From positions 496,001 through 560,000 of the forward strand of contig NZ_CP047020.1 of assembly GCF_009796285.1 (NCBI RefSeq): a DNA stretch of 64,000 nt. Direction: 5' to 3'. The stretch comes from Streptomyces broussonetiae. GTDB lineage: Bacteria > Actinomycetota > Actinomycetes > Streptomycetales > Streptomycetaceae. Shown here one piece after another: positions 17,217-27,687 of this stretch. The translations under genes and the position numbers were made by a program. The notes beneath the pieces were generated by a model. That model made no database searches and was not told the origin of the DNA. It saw only the letters and a list, made by a program, of their open reading frames with translations. The stretch's first letter is position 1, and each line of letters opens with the position of its first letter.

Positions 17217-18326
17217 ATGAGCACAACCATGCCCAGTGGGCCTCGCAAGCCCGCCCTTGGCAGGCGCATGACAGCACTGCTGGCCGTCCTGGCCGGCCTC
17301 CTCAGCGCGTTCACCGTCCTCGGCGCCTCGAGCCCCGCGGCTGCGGCGGACTGCGCCGCGGCGTGGAACTCCGGCGCGGTCTACACCGGCGGCATGACCG
17401 CCTCCTACAACGGCGACAACTGGCAGGCCAAGTGGTGGACACAGGGCGAGACGCCCGGCGTCGCCGCAGTCTGGGCCGACCAAGGAGCCTGCGGTGGCTC
17501 CAGCGGAGGAGGCACTGGCGGCAGCTGCAACTACCCCGCCTGGGTGGCCGGACAGTCGTATGCGACCGGTGCCATCGTGCAGTACACCGCCAACGGCCAG
17601 TACTACATCGCCACCCACGACAACCCCGGATACGACCCCACCATCAGCACCTGGTACTGGTCCCCCTACACCTGCACCGGAGGCTCCGGTGGAGGAGGCA
17701 CCGGCGGGGGAACCAGCGGATTCGTGGTCAGCGAAACCCAGTTCAACCAGATGTTCCCGAACCGGAACCCCTTCTACACCTACAGCGGCCTGGTGGCCGC
17801 GCTCAGCGCCTACCCCGGATTCGCCACCACCGGCAGCACCACCGTGCAGAAGCAGGAGGCCGCGGCGTTCCTGGCCAACGTCGACCACGAGACCAGCGGC
17901 CTCGTCTACATCAACGAGGTCGACCAGTCCGGGAACTACTGCGCGAACGAGCCCTACGGCTGCCCCGCCGGCACCTACGCCTACTACGGACGCGGCCCGA
18001 TGCAGCTCAGCTGGAACTTCAACTACAAGGCCGCCGGCGACGCCCTCGGCGTGGACCTGCTGGACAACCCCGGCCTGGTTGCCTCCGACTCAGCGATCTC
18101 CTGGAAGACCGGCCTGTGGTATTGGAACACCCAGACCGGCCCCGGCACGATGACCGGACACAACGCCATGGTCAACGGTGCGGGCTTCGGCGAGACCATC
18201 CGCAGCATCAACGGCAGCATCGAGTGCAACGGCGGCAACACCGCCGAGATGCAGGACCGCGTCAACGACTACCTCTCCTTCACCTCCATCCTCGGCGTCC
18301 CCGCAGGCTCCAACCTCACCTGCTGA
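17217..18326 (+). CDS. secreted GH19 chitinase with two chitin-binding domains
   Basis: This 369-residue protein starts at ATG 17217. A signal peptide (ALLAVLAGLLSAFTVLGA, cleavage after AAAA near residue 43) is followed by two CBM5/12 modules at about residues 44-82 and 106-147 (AAWNSGAVYTGGMTASYNG and YPAWVAGQSYATGAIVQYTA). Gly/Ser/Thr linkers separate them. The GH19 catalytic domain spans about 170-369, with the proton-donor motif FLANVDHETSGL and the family signature YYGRGPMQLSWNFNY. It hydrolyses chitin by inversion. The dre site upstream predicts control by DasR. Confidence 0.95.
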   Translation: MSTTMPSGPRKPALGRRMTALLAVLAGLLSAFTVLGASSPAAAADCAAAWNSGAVYTGGMTASYNGDNWQAKWWTQGETPGVAAVWADQGACGGSSGGGTGGSCNYPAWVAGQSYATGAIVQYTANGQYYIATHDNPGYDPTISTWYWSPYTCTGGSGGGGTGGGTSGFVVSETQFNQMFPNRNPFYTYSGLVAALSAYPGFATTGSTTVQKQEAAAFLANVDHETSGLVYINEVDQSGNYCANEPYGCPAGTYAYYGRGPMQLSWNFNYKAAGDALGVDLLDNPGLVASDSAISWKTGLWYWNTQTGPGTMTGHNAMVNGAGFGETIRSINGSIECNGGNTAEMQDRVNDYLSFTSILGVPAGSNLTC

Positions 18327-19239
18327 CCGCCACCCACGGGAATGTCCGACCATCAACTCTTCTCACCAACCGAATAGCCGCCCGCAGTGCCGAATGAACG
18401 AGGATTTTCAACCTGCTCATGAAGCTGGCGGGTTGGCATATCAGAACGGCGAAGCTCCTGGTAGATGGGTTGTCAGACACGAACAGCCTTCTCTGCCACG
18501 AGCTTCGCTCGCTTGTGAGCCCGGTGGCGTCGATGGCTTCGGCTGATGCTCCCCGGCGACCCCGCCACCCACCAGATCAAGCGGGCACGGCAGCTCGTCG
18601 CGTGGGAGGAGGACCAACGCCGGGACACTCCCGACGACGCCGTCAGGACCGCCCGAGAAAGGCAGTGGCCCAGCGTGCCGAGGGCCCTCCGACCTCACCG
18701 GCGCGAGGCCGTCGACGCAGTCCTGCGCGCCCTCGCTGGACCTGCGCACGCAGCCGGAGGCCGAGTGGCGTGCGGGGGGCCGTACGGGACCGATGATCGG
18801 GGTGTCCTTGCCGCGCGGGAACGAGGCCGGCTGTCCGACACCACGCGTGGCGTCGAGGGGACACCCGGCTCCAGGCCACGCAACTCCTGGGCGAAGACAC
18901 CCGGTCGGGCGAGGTGCGCGGGGCCCGGCTCGCTGCGCTGCATACGGCACTGGCGAAGGCCGCTACCGAGGAGGACTTCCGCCGGACGCTGGTCTTCCAT
19001 CACTTGGTCAAGGAGGCCGAGGCCTTCGCGGGCGATGGACCGCCGCCGACTGGAACCGGGCCGCCCTGCGCGGACAAGCCCCTGCCTCCTCCCGACAGGG
19101 CACCCAGAGGACAGCGGTGCCGCACTTCTTCGGCCTTTTCGCAGAGGAAAGGGCGGCCGGTCGAGGTGGACCGCAAAGATCCTGTCCTCCGGCCGCACCT
19201 GACGTCGCATCGACCGACGCACCTCCACAGCAACGGCGC
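18327..19239. other. long stretch with no recognisable gene
   Basis: About 900 bases between the chitinase and the acyl-CoA synthetase. Several frames are open because of GC bias. One plus-strand piece, LAALHTALAKAATEEDFRRT near 18930-18990, looks protein-like, but no frame holds together across the region. It is probably decayed coding sequence of unknown origin. Confidence 0.4.
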
Positions 19240-20877
19240 CTACGGCCTGCCCAAGGCCCCGCTCGTCCACGCGGCACGCAGCGCCTTCTTGTCCACTTTG
19301 CCCACTTTGGTCGTCGGAAGATGGTCCAGCAGCACCGTCTTGCGGGGCGTGTACAACTCTCCCAACTCGGCGGTCACCGCCGCGCCGACCGCCTGCGGGT
19401 CGACGTCGGCGCCCTCGGCCGTGGCCAGGAAGACCTGTACGGCTTCCCCGTACTCCTCGTCCGGCACACCCAGCGCCGCCGCGTTGCGCACACCGGGCAG
19501 CGTGAGCAGGAAGTCCTCCAGGACCCTGGAGTAGACGTTGTCGCTGGTGCTGCCGGTGACGATGATGTCCTTGGCCCGGTCGACGAGATAGAGGTACCCC
19601 TCGGCGTCGAGATAGCCCATGTCCCCGGTGCGCAACCAGCCGTCGTGCAGCACCGCCGCGGTGCGCTCCGGATCCTCGTAGTAGCCGAGCATCACCGTCT
19701 CGCCACGGACGCACACTTCACCGACCTGCCCGACGGGCAGTGCCGCCGCGCTGTCTTCCCCACGGATCTCGATCTCAACGTCGGATATGGCGCGACCGCA
19801 GCTGCTCCAGAGTTCGGGGCGGCGGGCTCCCTCCGCGGCGAGATCCTCCGCGCCGAACGCGGTGATACCGAGCGCCTCCGACTGCCCGTAGCCCTGGCTG
19901 AGCACCGGCCCGAACACTTCGACCGCCTGCTGCAGCCTGCTGGGCGACGTGGCCGCGCCGCCGACAACGATCCGCCGCAGCGCGGGCAGGACGTCCGGCT
20001 CGCACTCCGGGTGGTCGAGAACCGCGTACAGCATGGGCGGTACGAACATGGTGGCCGTGATCCGCTCCTCGCGCAGTACCCTCAGTGCCGCGCCCGCCTC
20101 GAACTCGGGCAGCACGACGAGAACAGCACCCGTCACCAGAGCCTGGACCGAAGTGAGGTGGCCGCTGCCGTGCGTCAGCAGCGTGGAGGCGAGGACCCTG
20201 TCCGTGTCCTGGTCCATGGCCGGGAATACCGCAGGGCGAGACTTGTGTGTGGTGTCTTCCACTCGGTCCACCAGCGCGTCGTAGAGCCGGTGGCTGTGCG
20301 CGGCGAGCTTGGGACGGCCCAGAGTTCCACCGGTGTAGAGGACGGTGGCGGCTTCGTCCGCTCCCAAGGCGGGCACGCCGCAGGGGCGCACGGCCGGGCA
20401 CTCGGCCGCCAGAGCCAACAGGTCCGTGCAGCGCTGCTCACAGGGCCCGAGGCTCAGCAGTACAGGGGCATGGACACTGCGGCCGGCCGCATCGGCGGCC
20501 CTTTGCGCGAAGAGGGGGTCGGTGACCACGGCGCGCGCCCGGGACTGCTCGACCAGCGCGGCAAGCTCGCCCGGCCCTGGCTCGGGCGGCAGGAACACGA
20601 CGCGGCAGCCGATGAGATGGACGGCGAGCTGCACCAGGACGGAGTCCACACGGTTGGCCAGGAACAGACCCACTCCGTCGCCGGGCCTGAGACCCAGCCC
20701 CTGCAGCGCATGCCCCAACCTGAACAGCCGCCGCCGAGCCTCCCCTCTGGTCAGCCGCTGCGCCCCCTGGACGAGCGCCTCGGTGTCCTCGTCCTTACAC
20801 CAGTGCTCCAGAATCCGGTCCACGTACGTGCGCAGCTCGGATGTTTCCTGTGCGTTAACGATCACCAGCACATCCAA
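19240..20877 (-). CDS. AMP-binding acyl-CoA synthetase / ligase
   Basis: This protein of about 545 residues is in the ANL adenylating superfamily. The P-loop-like core AATVLYTGGTLGRPKLAAHSH lies at about residues 180-200. YGQSEALGITAF is the A5 region. GEVCVRGETVMLGYYEDPER, GWLRTGDMGYLDAEGYLYLV and DRAKDIIVTG are A7-A8, and the PTTKVGKVDKKALR motif carries the A10 catalytic Lys. The first listed start is TTG with no clear ribosome site. A strong start is not visible, and IS debris lies immediately upstream, so the 5' end may be truncated by a few codons. No carrier protein or partner enzyme adjoins it. Confidence 0.88.
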   Translation of the reverse strand: MDVLVIVNAQETSELRTYVDRILEHWCKDEDTEALVQGAQRLTRGEARRRLFRLGHALQGLGLRPGDGVGLFLANRVDSVLVQLAVHLIGCRVVFLPPEPGPGELAALVEQSRARAVVTDPLFAQRAADAAGRSVHAPVLLSLGPCEQRCTDLLALAAECPAVRPCGVPALGADEAATVLYTGGTLGRPKLAAHSHRLYDALVDRVEDTTHKSRPAVFPAMDQDTDRVLASTLLTHGSGHLTSVQALVTGAVLVVLPEFEAGAALRVLREERITATMFVPPMLYAVLDHPECEPDVLPALRRIVVGGAATSPSRLQQAVEVFGPVLSQGYGQSEALGITAFGAEDLAAEGARRPELWSSCGRAISDVEIEIRGEDSAAALPVGQVGEVCVRGETVMLGYYEDPERTAAVLHDGWLRTGDMGYLDAEGYLYLVDRAKDIIVTGSTSDNVYSRVLEDFLLTLPGVRNAAALGVPDEEYGEAVQVFLATAEGADVDPQAVGAAVTAELGELYTPRKTVLLDHLPTTKVGKVDKKALRAAWTSGALGRP

Positions 20878-20989
20878 ACACGCCGCTTCGAAGCCGTGGC
20901 TTCACAGGGGCAACCTTCGGCCACCAGCCGGCGGAGTTCCATGCCCATGCTTTGAACATGGTCACGTCCGCTGGAGTCATGCATCGACG

Positions 20990-21270
20990 GCCACTCGGGG
21001 ATCGCTTCTTTGAGGCGATGCGGTGAGTTCGGCGGGCGGGACGATCCCGTCGGTCTCTGACTCGATCGGGTGGAGGCAGGCCTCGGTGAGCAGGTCGAGT
21101 CCCATGGAGCGGCGGGCCTCGGTCCACTCGTCGTTCTGGTCGGCCGGCACCGCGCCGACCAGGCGGATCAGAGGGGTGCGGCCTGCGAAGAAGCCGACCA
21201 CGTCGGTGCGGCGGGAGCCGACCACCGAGCCGTGCCCCGCCAAGATGCGTTCCCGGCCCGCACCGCGATC
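20990..21270 (-). pseudogene. IS256-family transposase, C-terminal scrap
   Basis: The minus strand reads [40 protein letters not shown] and [14 protein letters not shown], ending PPAELTA. This is the C-terminal tail of actinobacterial IS256 transposases (usual form VGAVLAEQHDEWTEMRRYMGL). The catalytic part is missing. Confidence 0.7.
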
Positions 21271-21289
21271 GCATAGAGGTACTCGATGC

Positions 21290-21425
21290 GAACCTTCTTG
21301 GCGGCGCAGCCGGGAGCCCGTCGCCAGGTCACCACCGAGCCGGTGCCCTGCGGATGATCCGCAGCAGGCGCTTGCCCTCGCCGTCATCGACCTCTCGGAC
21401 GCGTACTCGCTCTGCCACCCGGACA
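21290..21425 (-). pseudogene. IS630-family transposase, N-terminal scrap
   Basis: The minus strand reads [20 protein letters not shown] followed by IIRR and, after a frame change, GSVVTWRRA. This is the N-terminal start of Streptomyces IS630 transposases ([29 protein letters not shown]). It abuts the IS256 tail, so two different elements have been truncated into each other. From 21425 to 21940 nothing else was recognised. Confidence 0.55.
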
Positions 21426-21946
21426 GCCCGGCCGGACGGCGCTTGCCGGGCCAGGAGGCGACTTCGGCCGGTCGGCCTGCTGCCGGGCTCTGCAGGACCT
21501 ACGCTCGTGGGAACCCGTACTTCGCTCCGCTTCAGCCGCATGCGGCGTGCAGCTCTGGTACCACTCGGCCTGCCCACGCTTCTGCGCCGCGCGGTGCTCG
21601 GCGTTGCTCCGCCACCGTGTGGGGTGTCGGTGTCGCGGCAGTCCCCACGGTGATGCCCAGCCCGCCGGGAGCCTGCGCGTGGTCCATTCCCAGGAGCCCA
21701 GGGACGTCCTTCACCAGGACTTCCCTGCATGCGTTGGTCTTGCTGCAGCCGCTGTGGCCCTCGGTTCGCACCGCAGTGAGGACAGCCACGCACTAGGGAG
21801 GTTGTCAGGCCCCGACGGGCCCGACAGGTCCTTGCGAGTGATTACCCATGGCGCCACCGTAGGGCGGCAGGCGCTCTGCGATCCAGCGTCGTTCCCGAAC
21901 GGGATACATGACGGATCGGGCTCTTGCCCACAGCCGTCGGCGGGGC

Positions 21947-23584
21947 TCATCCCTGACAGACTCCGCGTGCGTAGTCGAACGTGGCCGCCGTCTGCGAGTA
22001 CTGCCACTGCGGCGCGAGCAGCTTCGCCTTGAGCCGGGCCGCCGCTTCGGGGCTCTCCACCACGTATCCGAAGTCCTGGAGCCAGGATGGGTAGAGGTTT
22101 TTCGAGCCGATGTAGAAGGCCGAGTCGTCGACCGAGACCAGCTTGTGGTGCTGGGCGTACGGGTGGCCGTCGGCCCATGTGGCGCTGTCCGAGCTGCGGA
22201 AGGCGGCCAGTTGGAGGGTGGAGCACATCGTCGTGCGGGCGGTGTTCTTGTCGCCGGTGAGCAGAGCGAGGCGGTCGCGCAGGGTGTCGCTGATCTCCGA
22301 GAGGGACTTGATCTGTGAATAGCCACCGCTGCCGACCGCGCCCCGGTTGGCGGGGTCGCTGACCACGATGCGCACCTTCACACCCGCGGCCATCTTCGCC
22401 GCGAGCACGTCGTAGAGCCTGATGTCGTAGCGCGGAAGCGGCGGGCAGGTGGCGTTGAGGTCCTGCTGGGAGATCTCGATGTGGTCGCGGGCGCTTGCGA
22501 CGAGGGCGCGCAGGGCGCTCTCCTCGGGGTTGGCCGTGTCGTAGTCGCGGTCGGCGTTGGTGTTGTCGTGCAGCCCGACGACACACCTGGTGTCGGCAGC
22601 AGTGGGCAGGGCGGGGTGGAACTCCGATGCCGGGTCGCTGCTCTTGATGCCGACACCGAGGCCGCCTACAGCGATCGCGGGGACGTCTCCGCTGGACCTC
22701 GGGGAGCCGGTGTCCCCGGTCAGCGACGGCATGCAACCCGCACCGTTCGACGAGGCGAACCAGACGTCGGCGATGTCCGACTTGTTCTGGCATGACCAGG
22801 ACCACAGCGTGTCCAGGTACTTGCCCGCGGACTTGGCGGCGGGGCCGGTCAGCGCAAGGTCGACGTCCGTCACCGGGTGGGCGGTGTCGAGGTAGTCGTC
22901 CTTCCAGCCGTTGATGCCGCCGGTGACCACCGACTGGTTGTCGACGACGAGCAGCTTGGAGTGGTTCCAGGAGAACGCGGTCTTCGAGGTGGTCATCGAT
23001 GCCACGTTCAGCGTGATGTTCGCAGCCGCCGTGCCCAGCTTGGCGGTCAGTTCGTCGCGGTACTTCGACGGCACCACATTGAGATGGTAGAGGGGCGCGG
23101 CGCCGACGAGGAGACGGACCTTCAGCTTGTGGCCCGCGGCGGCCGACGCCTTGAGGCCGTCGACGATCGCGTCCTGAAAAGCCCCGTTGGGGAACGGCGC
23201 GAGGGAGGACATGTCGACGGTGTGCGTGGCCCTGGAGATGTTCTCGGTCATCTTGGCGAGCAGCCGCTTGGTGCCGGGCCGGTCTGCGCACGTGGCGTCT
23301 CCCCAGCAGCCGGGGGTCTGGAGAAGCCAGTCCGAGGGGTCGGCCGTCGAGGAGTCGAGCCGGTTGCCCGCGGTGCGCTCCCAGACACTGCCTTCGAGGC
23401 CGGGTGAGACCTCGCGCAGTGTCTGCTCCACGGCGTCGAGGTGCGGGGTGGCCGACGACGGACCGGTGGAGTCCGCGAGGGCTGGAGCGGCGGGCAGGCC
23501 CGCGAGGACCAGAGAACAGGCAACGACGCGGGCCGCGACACGCAAGGGACGGCGGAGTTGACGGAAAGTCACTTCTCTTCGCAT
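21947..23584 (-). CDS. secreted phospholipase D
   Basis: This 545-residue protein has a Sec signal peptide ending near [10 protein letters not shown] (residue 37). It matches the Streptomyces PLD family in length and order. Two HKD half-sites are present: [16 protein letters not shown] at about residue 207 and [18 protein letters not shown] at about 478, each H-x-K-x4-D. Conserved flanks include [21 protein letters not shown] and PYAQHHK. Members hydrolyse phosphatidylcholine and carry out transphosphatidylation through a phosphohistidine intermediate. The gene is monocistronic on the minus strand. Confidence 0.95.
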   Translation of the reverse strand: MRREVTFRQLRRPLRVAARVVACSLVLAGLPAAPALADSTGPSSATPHLDAVEQTLREVSPGLEGSVWERTAGNRLDSSTADPSDWLLQTPGCWGDATCADRPGTKRLLAKMTENISRATHTVDMSSLAPFPNGAFQDAIVDGLKASAAAGHKLKVRLLVGAAPLYHLNVVPSKYRDELTAKLGTAAANITLNVASMTTSKTAFSWNHSKLLVVDNQSVVTGGINGWKDDYLDTAHPVTDVDLALTGPAAKSAGKYLDTLWSWSCQNKSDIADVWFASSNGAGCMPSLTGDTGSPRSSGDVPAIAVGGLGVGIKSSDPASEFHPALPTAADTRCVVGLHDNTNADRDYDTANPEESALRALVASARDHIEISQQDLNATCPPLPRYDIRLYDVLAAKMAAGVKVRIVVSDPANRGAVGSGGYSQIKSLSEISDTLRDRLALLTGDKNTARTTMCSTLQLAAFRSSDSATWADGHPYAQHHKLVSVDDSAFYIGSKNLYPSWLQDFGYVVESPEAAARLKAKLLAPQWQYSQTAATFDYARGVCQG

Positions 23585-23875
23585 TCTGGCAGGCGCCGAA
23601 AGGCGCGCCTTACAAGATCATCTTTTGAAGATTACCCATAACGCGAAGACCGCCGAACCATCCGGCAGCGTCGTTGGCCGAGAACCGCTCCTCGCAGTCC
23701 CAACGACATTCCCCGGTGGATGTGTCGCCTTCCGGGGATTCCGACTCGACTTCCTTGATGGCCCCCTCAACGTCTGAGCCTGGTGCGCGGCGATTCCGTG
23801 ATGCACCGCGCACGCCGTCCTCGTCGAGGTCGGATGTCGCGTGTCGGGGGTGCGCACCAGGGCGTGGGCCCGGTG

Positions 23876-25117
23876 TCAGTCGTCAATTGCCTGGTAAAGC
23901 GTGGTCCAGAAGTCGTGGATGAGCTGTGCCGGGGCCGGGAGGGACAGCCCGACCTGGGTGAGCAGGACGCCGACGACCCCGTTGCGCGGGTCGGCGTAGG
24001 CCGTGGTGCCGGTGCCACCGTCCCAGCCGAACTGGCCGATCGGCGCGTAGTCGCCGCGGTAGGTGCGTACCGCCATGCCGTAGCCCCAGCCACCGTGCTG
24101 TCCCTGACCGAAGGAAATGTGAACGTTGTTGCGGGCCAGGGCACTACGGGCCGCCTGCTGCTCGGGGGTGAGACAGTTGGTGGTCATCAGCTCCACGGCC
24201 GGCCTCGACAGGATGCGTTCACCCTCGTGCGTCCCGTGGTTCAGCAGCATCCGGAAGTAGGCGTGGTAGTCGTCGACGGTGGAGACAAGACCACCGCCGC
24301 CCGACTGGAACGCCACAGGCGCGCTGTACTGCCCGCCCACCGCCTCGTCCCACACGGTGAACTCCCCGGTCTGCGGGTCCGGCGTGTAGCAGGTCGGCAG
24401 CCGGTCGATCTTTCCGGCGGGCACATGGAAACCGGTGTCCTCCATCCCCAGCGGGCCGAAGATCCGCTCACCCAGGAACGACTCGAACGACTGCCCGGTG
24501 ACTCGGGCGACGAGCACGCCGAGCACGTCGTTGCTGATCTGGTACTGCCAGTGCTCTCCGGGCTGGTGCATCAGCGGCAGCGTGCCCAGTCTGCACATCC
24601 ACTCATCCGGCGCGCCGAGCCCTGTCGCGCTCTGACTGAAAACGCCCCGCTCGAACACCGCGTCCATGATCGGGGTGCCCAGCGCCGTCAGATCCATGCC
24701 GAGCCCGAAAGTCGAGGTCAGCAGGTCCCGTACGGTGATCGGCCGCCGCGCCGGGACGGTGTCCTCCAGCGGGCCGTCGGCCCGCCTGAGCACCTGCCGG
24801 TCGGCCAGCTCGGGCAGCCACGGCTCCACCGGATCGTCCAGCCGCAGCCTGCACTCGTCCAGCAGGACCATCGCCGCCGCCATCGTGACCGGCTTGGACG
24901 TGGAAGCCATCCGGAAGATCGTGTCGCGGCGCATCGGCGCACCACCGTCATGACGCATCGCCCCGACCGCTTCGACGTACGTCTCACGGCCCCGGCTCAC
25001 CAGGGCGACGAGTCCGGGAATCCTTCCCGACTCCACATGCCGTGCCAGAACGTCGCGGATTCTGCGCAGCCCTGTTTCCGAGAAGCTGCTGCGCTGGTCG
25101 GTGAGGTCGAGTGCCAT
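23876..25117 (-). CDS. beta-lactamase-family serine hydrolase, cytoplasmic
   Basis: This 413-residue protein starts at ATG 25117 behind an AAGGAG. There is no signal peptide. The S-x-x-K motif STSK sits in FRMASTSKPVTMAAAMVLL at about residue 71. The Tyr region WQYQISNDVLG lies at about residue 210, and a Gly-rich GQGQHGGWGYGMAV near residue 345 corresponds to the third motif. This is the EstB/class C-like esterase branch. The longer upstream reading frame lacks a good start. Substrate unknown. It precedes no obvious partner; the DUF4097 gene lies about 200 bases upstream on the same strand. Confidence 0.9.
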   Translation of the reverse strand: MALDLTDQRSSFSETGLRRIRDVLARHVESGRIPGLVALVSRGRETYVEAVGAMRHDGGAPMRRDTIFRMASTSKPVTMAAAMVLLDECRLRLDDPVEPWLPELADRQVLRRADGPLEDTVPARRPITVRDLLTSTFGLGMDLTALGTPIMDAVFERGVFSQSATGLGAPDEWMCRLGTLPLMHQPGEHWQYQISNDVLGVLVARVTGQSFESFLGERIFGPLGMEDTGFHVPAGKIDRLPTCYTPDPQTGEFTVWDEAVGGQYSAPVAFQSGGGGLVSTVDDYHAYFRMLLNHGTHEGERILSRPAVELMTTNCLTPEQQAARSALARNNVHISFGQGQHGGWGYGMAVRTYRGDYAPIGQFGWDGGTGTTAYADPRNGVVGVLLTQVGLSLPAPAQLIHDFWTTLYQAIDD

Positions 25118-25318
25118 GACGGTGTGCTCCTTGTGGGGTGTGCGGGTGAGTGCGTGACGCGGTGAGGTGTGGCTGCCGCCGGGCGCCTGCCAGGACGGTG
25201 GCCGCGGTGCGACCACCGTGCGGGAGGCTTCCCCGGCTCTGCATCCATGGCGTTCGCGAGTTCGTGGTCGCCCCGCCGGCCGGATTGGTGTTGAGGGTGC
25301 CGGTTCGCAGCCGGAAGG

Positions 25319-26005
25319 TCAGAGGCTGCGGGCGGTGATGTCGCCGTTGGAGGTGGTGGCGCGGATGTCGAGTGCGGCGGTGCCGTCGTTCTTGAGGGCG
25401 TTGCTGACGCGGCCATGGGCGGTGCCGGCGTCCAGGGCGGCCGAGACGCCGCGGGCGGCGCCGACCGTGATGTCGCCGGACTGGGTGCGCAGTTCGACCG
25501 TGCCGCGCACGGCCTCGGCGATCCGGATGTCGCCCCGTGCGGTGCTGATCTCCGCGGGACCGCCCAGCCGGCCGATCTCGACATCGCCGTCGACCGCGGT
25601 GAGCTGGACGCTCGCGGCCTCGTCGATCTTGATCTGGCGGTAGGCGCCCTCGAAGACGACGTCCCCGAGGCGACCGACAACGCGCAGCTCGGCGGCGCTG
25701 GTCCTGGCCTCGACGCGGGAGCCGGCGGGCAGCTGGACGGTGACCTCGACGGACCCGGAGGAGCCGAAGAGCTGGTTCTTCGGCTCGAGGTTCTGGATCC
25801 GCAGGACACCGTCCGCGTAGGCGACAGCGGTCTGCTCGGCGGCCTTGACGTCGCGGCTCTTGGAGGGGTTGGCGGGCAGGACCTCGACGGTGGTGTCGCC
25901 GCGGTCGGCGGCGATGAACTGGATGCGCCCGGCAGGGATGTCCAGGATGGCGGAGATCGGGGCGGGGGTATCGACCTTCTGCATCGCGCCCTGGTTCTTC
26001 TGCAT
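25319..26005 (-). CDS. DUF4097-family beta-strand repeat protein
   Basis: This 228-residue protein starts at ATG 26005 with GAAGGAG seven bases upstream. It has no signal peptide. Repeated short strands such as VQLTAVDGDVEIGRLGG, EISTARGDIRIAEAV, VELRTQSGDITVGAA and IRATTSNGDITARSL form the DUF4097 beta-helix-like pattern (x-T-x-x-G-D-I-x-V). Members are often encoded beside sensors or regulators, but the molecular role is unknown. The 150 bases upstream contain five GTTGCA or CGCAAC elements, suggesting a dedicated repressor encoded elsewhere. Confidence 0.88.
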   Translation of the reverse strand: MQKNQGAMQKVDTPAPISAILDIPAGRIQFIAADRGDTTVEVLPANPSKSRDVKAAEQTAVAYADGVLRIQNLEPKNQLFGSSGSVEVTVQLPAGSRVEARTSAAELRVVGRLGDVVFEGAYRQIKIDEAASVQLTAVDGDVEIGRLGGPAEISTARGDIRIAEAVRGTVELRTQSGDITVGAARGVSAALDAGTAHGRVSNALKNDGTAALDIRATTSNGDITARSL

Positions 26006-26049
26006 CACGTGCTCCTTCGGCCCGTTGTTTCCGATAACAGAAACGCTAC

Positions 26050-26172
26050 GTTGCATTCACGGATTCGACAACCACCCCGTTGCATGCAGTCACCATTACC
26101 GCAGGTAGAGGCAGAATAATCGTTGCAACAATCTGAACGATAACGCAACACCTCTATGCCTCGTTCGTTGCA
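26050..26172. promoter_or_regulatory. cluster of GTTGCA boxes upstream of the DUF4097 gene
   Basis: GTTGCA occurs at 26050-26055, 26079-26084, 26122-26127 (within the palindrome GTTGCAAC) and 26167-26172. CGCAAC occurs at 26144-26149. This density in AT-richer DNA between the DUF4097 start and the MFS remnant looks like an operator array. No regulator gene adjoins. Confidence 0.4.
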
Positions 26173-26214
26173 ATAGACTGAGTGTGAACGCAGCACCGGC
26201 GCCATGGGCGACAC

Positions 26215-27640
26215 TCGGCGCGGCCGCGGCACGAGCAGCGGTGAGGGTCCGCGACGGAACGGCGGGAGCCGACCAGGTGCGGCACCAGAAGATTCCGGTT
26301 TCGGCTTCGGCCAGGCGGGGCTGCCTGGGGTGGGAGGCCGGGGCAGGGCGGCTGCTGCGGTGAGGATGTTGCCGGTGGCCGCGTCACGGACTGGGACAGG
26401 AAGCCCGGCGTCGGCGACGTTGTTCCGGGCGTGGGTGGTGTCGGCGCCGGCCAGGACAGACCCTTGTACGGCGACTCCCGGCGCTGCCCCACCTGTCGGG
26501 TCGCATCGTCGATCGCGGAGCCAAGCCCTGCACTGTGGTCGGGGCGGCCTCCATGACGGCCGCAGTCGCCGGGGAGAACACCACTCCCTCCCTCCGGTCC
26601 CGCCAGAATCTGGAGGACGACGAGGTGGCCGTAGCCGGACGTGGTGCTGGTGGTGGCCAGGACCGTGCAGGCGGAGGCGACCAGGGCGAGGCCCAGAAGC
26701 ACGGTCCGGTTCGCGCCGACGCGAACGGCCACGGGCTGGGACGCTGCGGCGCCGACAGCCGAAGAGGCCGGAAGCGGGAGCGCACGCTGTCCGGCCTCCA
26801 AGGGGGTGTAGCCGAGCACGCCTTGCAGGTAGAGCGTCATCACGAACAGGGCACCCAGGAGGCTGAAGGACATAGTGCCGGCGTGGCGGCGTTCATGCCG
26901 ATGCAGGGGTCGCGCAGCAGGGTGAGCGGCAACAGGGGGTGACGGCACCGGTGTTCGTAAAGGAGGAAGACCGACAACAGGAAGGCGGCGAGGCCGTAGC
27001 CGGTGAGCACCGGCGGGCTGCTCCAGCCGAGTTGAGGGCTTGCGGCCATGGCGGCGACCAGGGCCAGCAGGCCGGAGGCGGCCGGCAGTGCGCCGGGCAC
27101 GTCGACGGGTTCGGACCGGGTGCTGCGCACCTCGGGAACAAGCCAAGGTGCCAGGGTGATGGCGGTGGCGGCGATAGGCAGATCGAGCCAGAACACGGCG
27201 CGCCAGGAGCAGTGTTCGACGAGCCGGCCACCGACGCCCGGTCCGGCCGAGGCCGTCGCCCCCACCGACGGTCGTCCACACCGCGATGGCACGGCGCCGT
27301 AGTTGCGGTTCGGGGAAGAGGTGGCAGATCAGGGCGAGAGTGGCGGGCATGAGCAGGGCGGCTCCGGCGACCAGGACGCAGCGCGAGGCGATGACCTGCC
27401 AGGGTGCAGGGGCGGGGGCGCCGAGGACGGATGCGGTGCCGCAGACGGCCAGGGCGTGTATCGGGAATATCGGCGGGGCGAGTTGACGGCTGGCGATACG
27501 GGCGTCGTGGCTCAAGGCAGACTCGGCCCCTGAGACCTCTTTCAGCGCACGCCGACAAGTGGCTCGGCCACCTCCTCCGTATCCGGAAGCCTGCGCCACT
27601 CCGCCCCAACCGCCTCGTCCGGCCTCGGCACCTTCGGCCA
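26215..27640 (-). pseudogene. EmrB/QacA-type MFS exporter, frameshifted
   Basis: Minus-strand pieces in successive frames line up with a 14-helix MFS drug exporter: ALICHLFPEPQLRRRAIAVW and TTVGGG, then GVGGRLVEHCSWRAVFWLDL and TLAPWLVPEVRS. They continue as MSFSLLGALFVMTLYLQGVL and GYTPLEAGQRALPL, then SPATAAVMEAAPTTVQG, GSAIDDATRQVG, and AATGNILTAAALPRP. At least three frame changes separate them. The first membrane helices are missing or degraded. It cannot make a functional transporter as read. Confidence 0.7.
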
Positions 27641-27687
27641 CGGCAGACGCTCTGCGTCCCCTTCACCGGAAGCGGGTACGAACGCAC

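Noticed and set aside
18546..19202. Plus-strand ORF of 218 residues after the chitinase
   Set aside because: Arg/Pro-rich shadow-like composition, no ribosome site, and protein-like pieces fall in other frames. Treated as decayed sequence.
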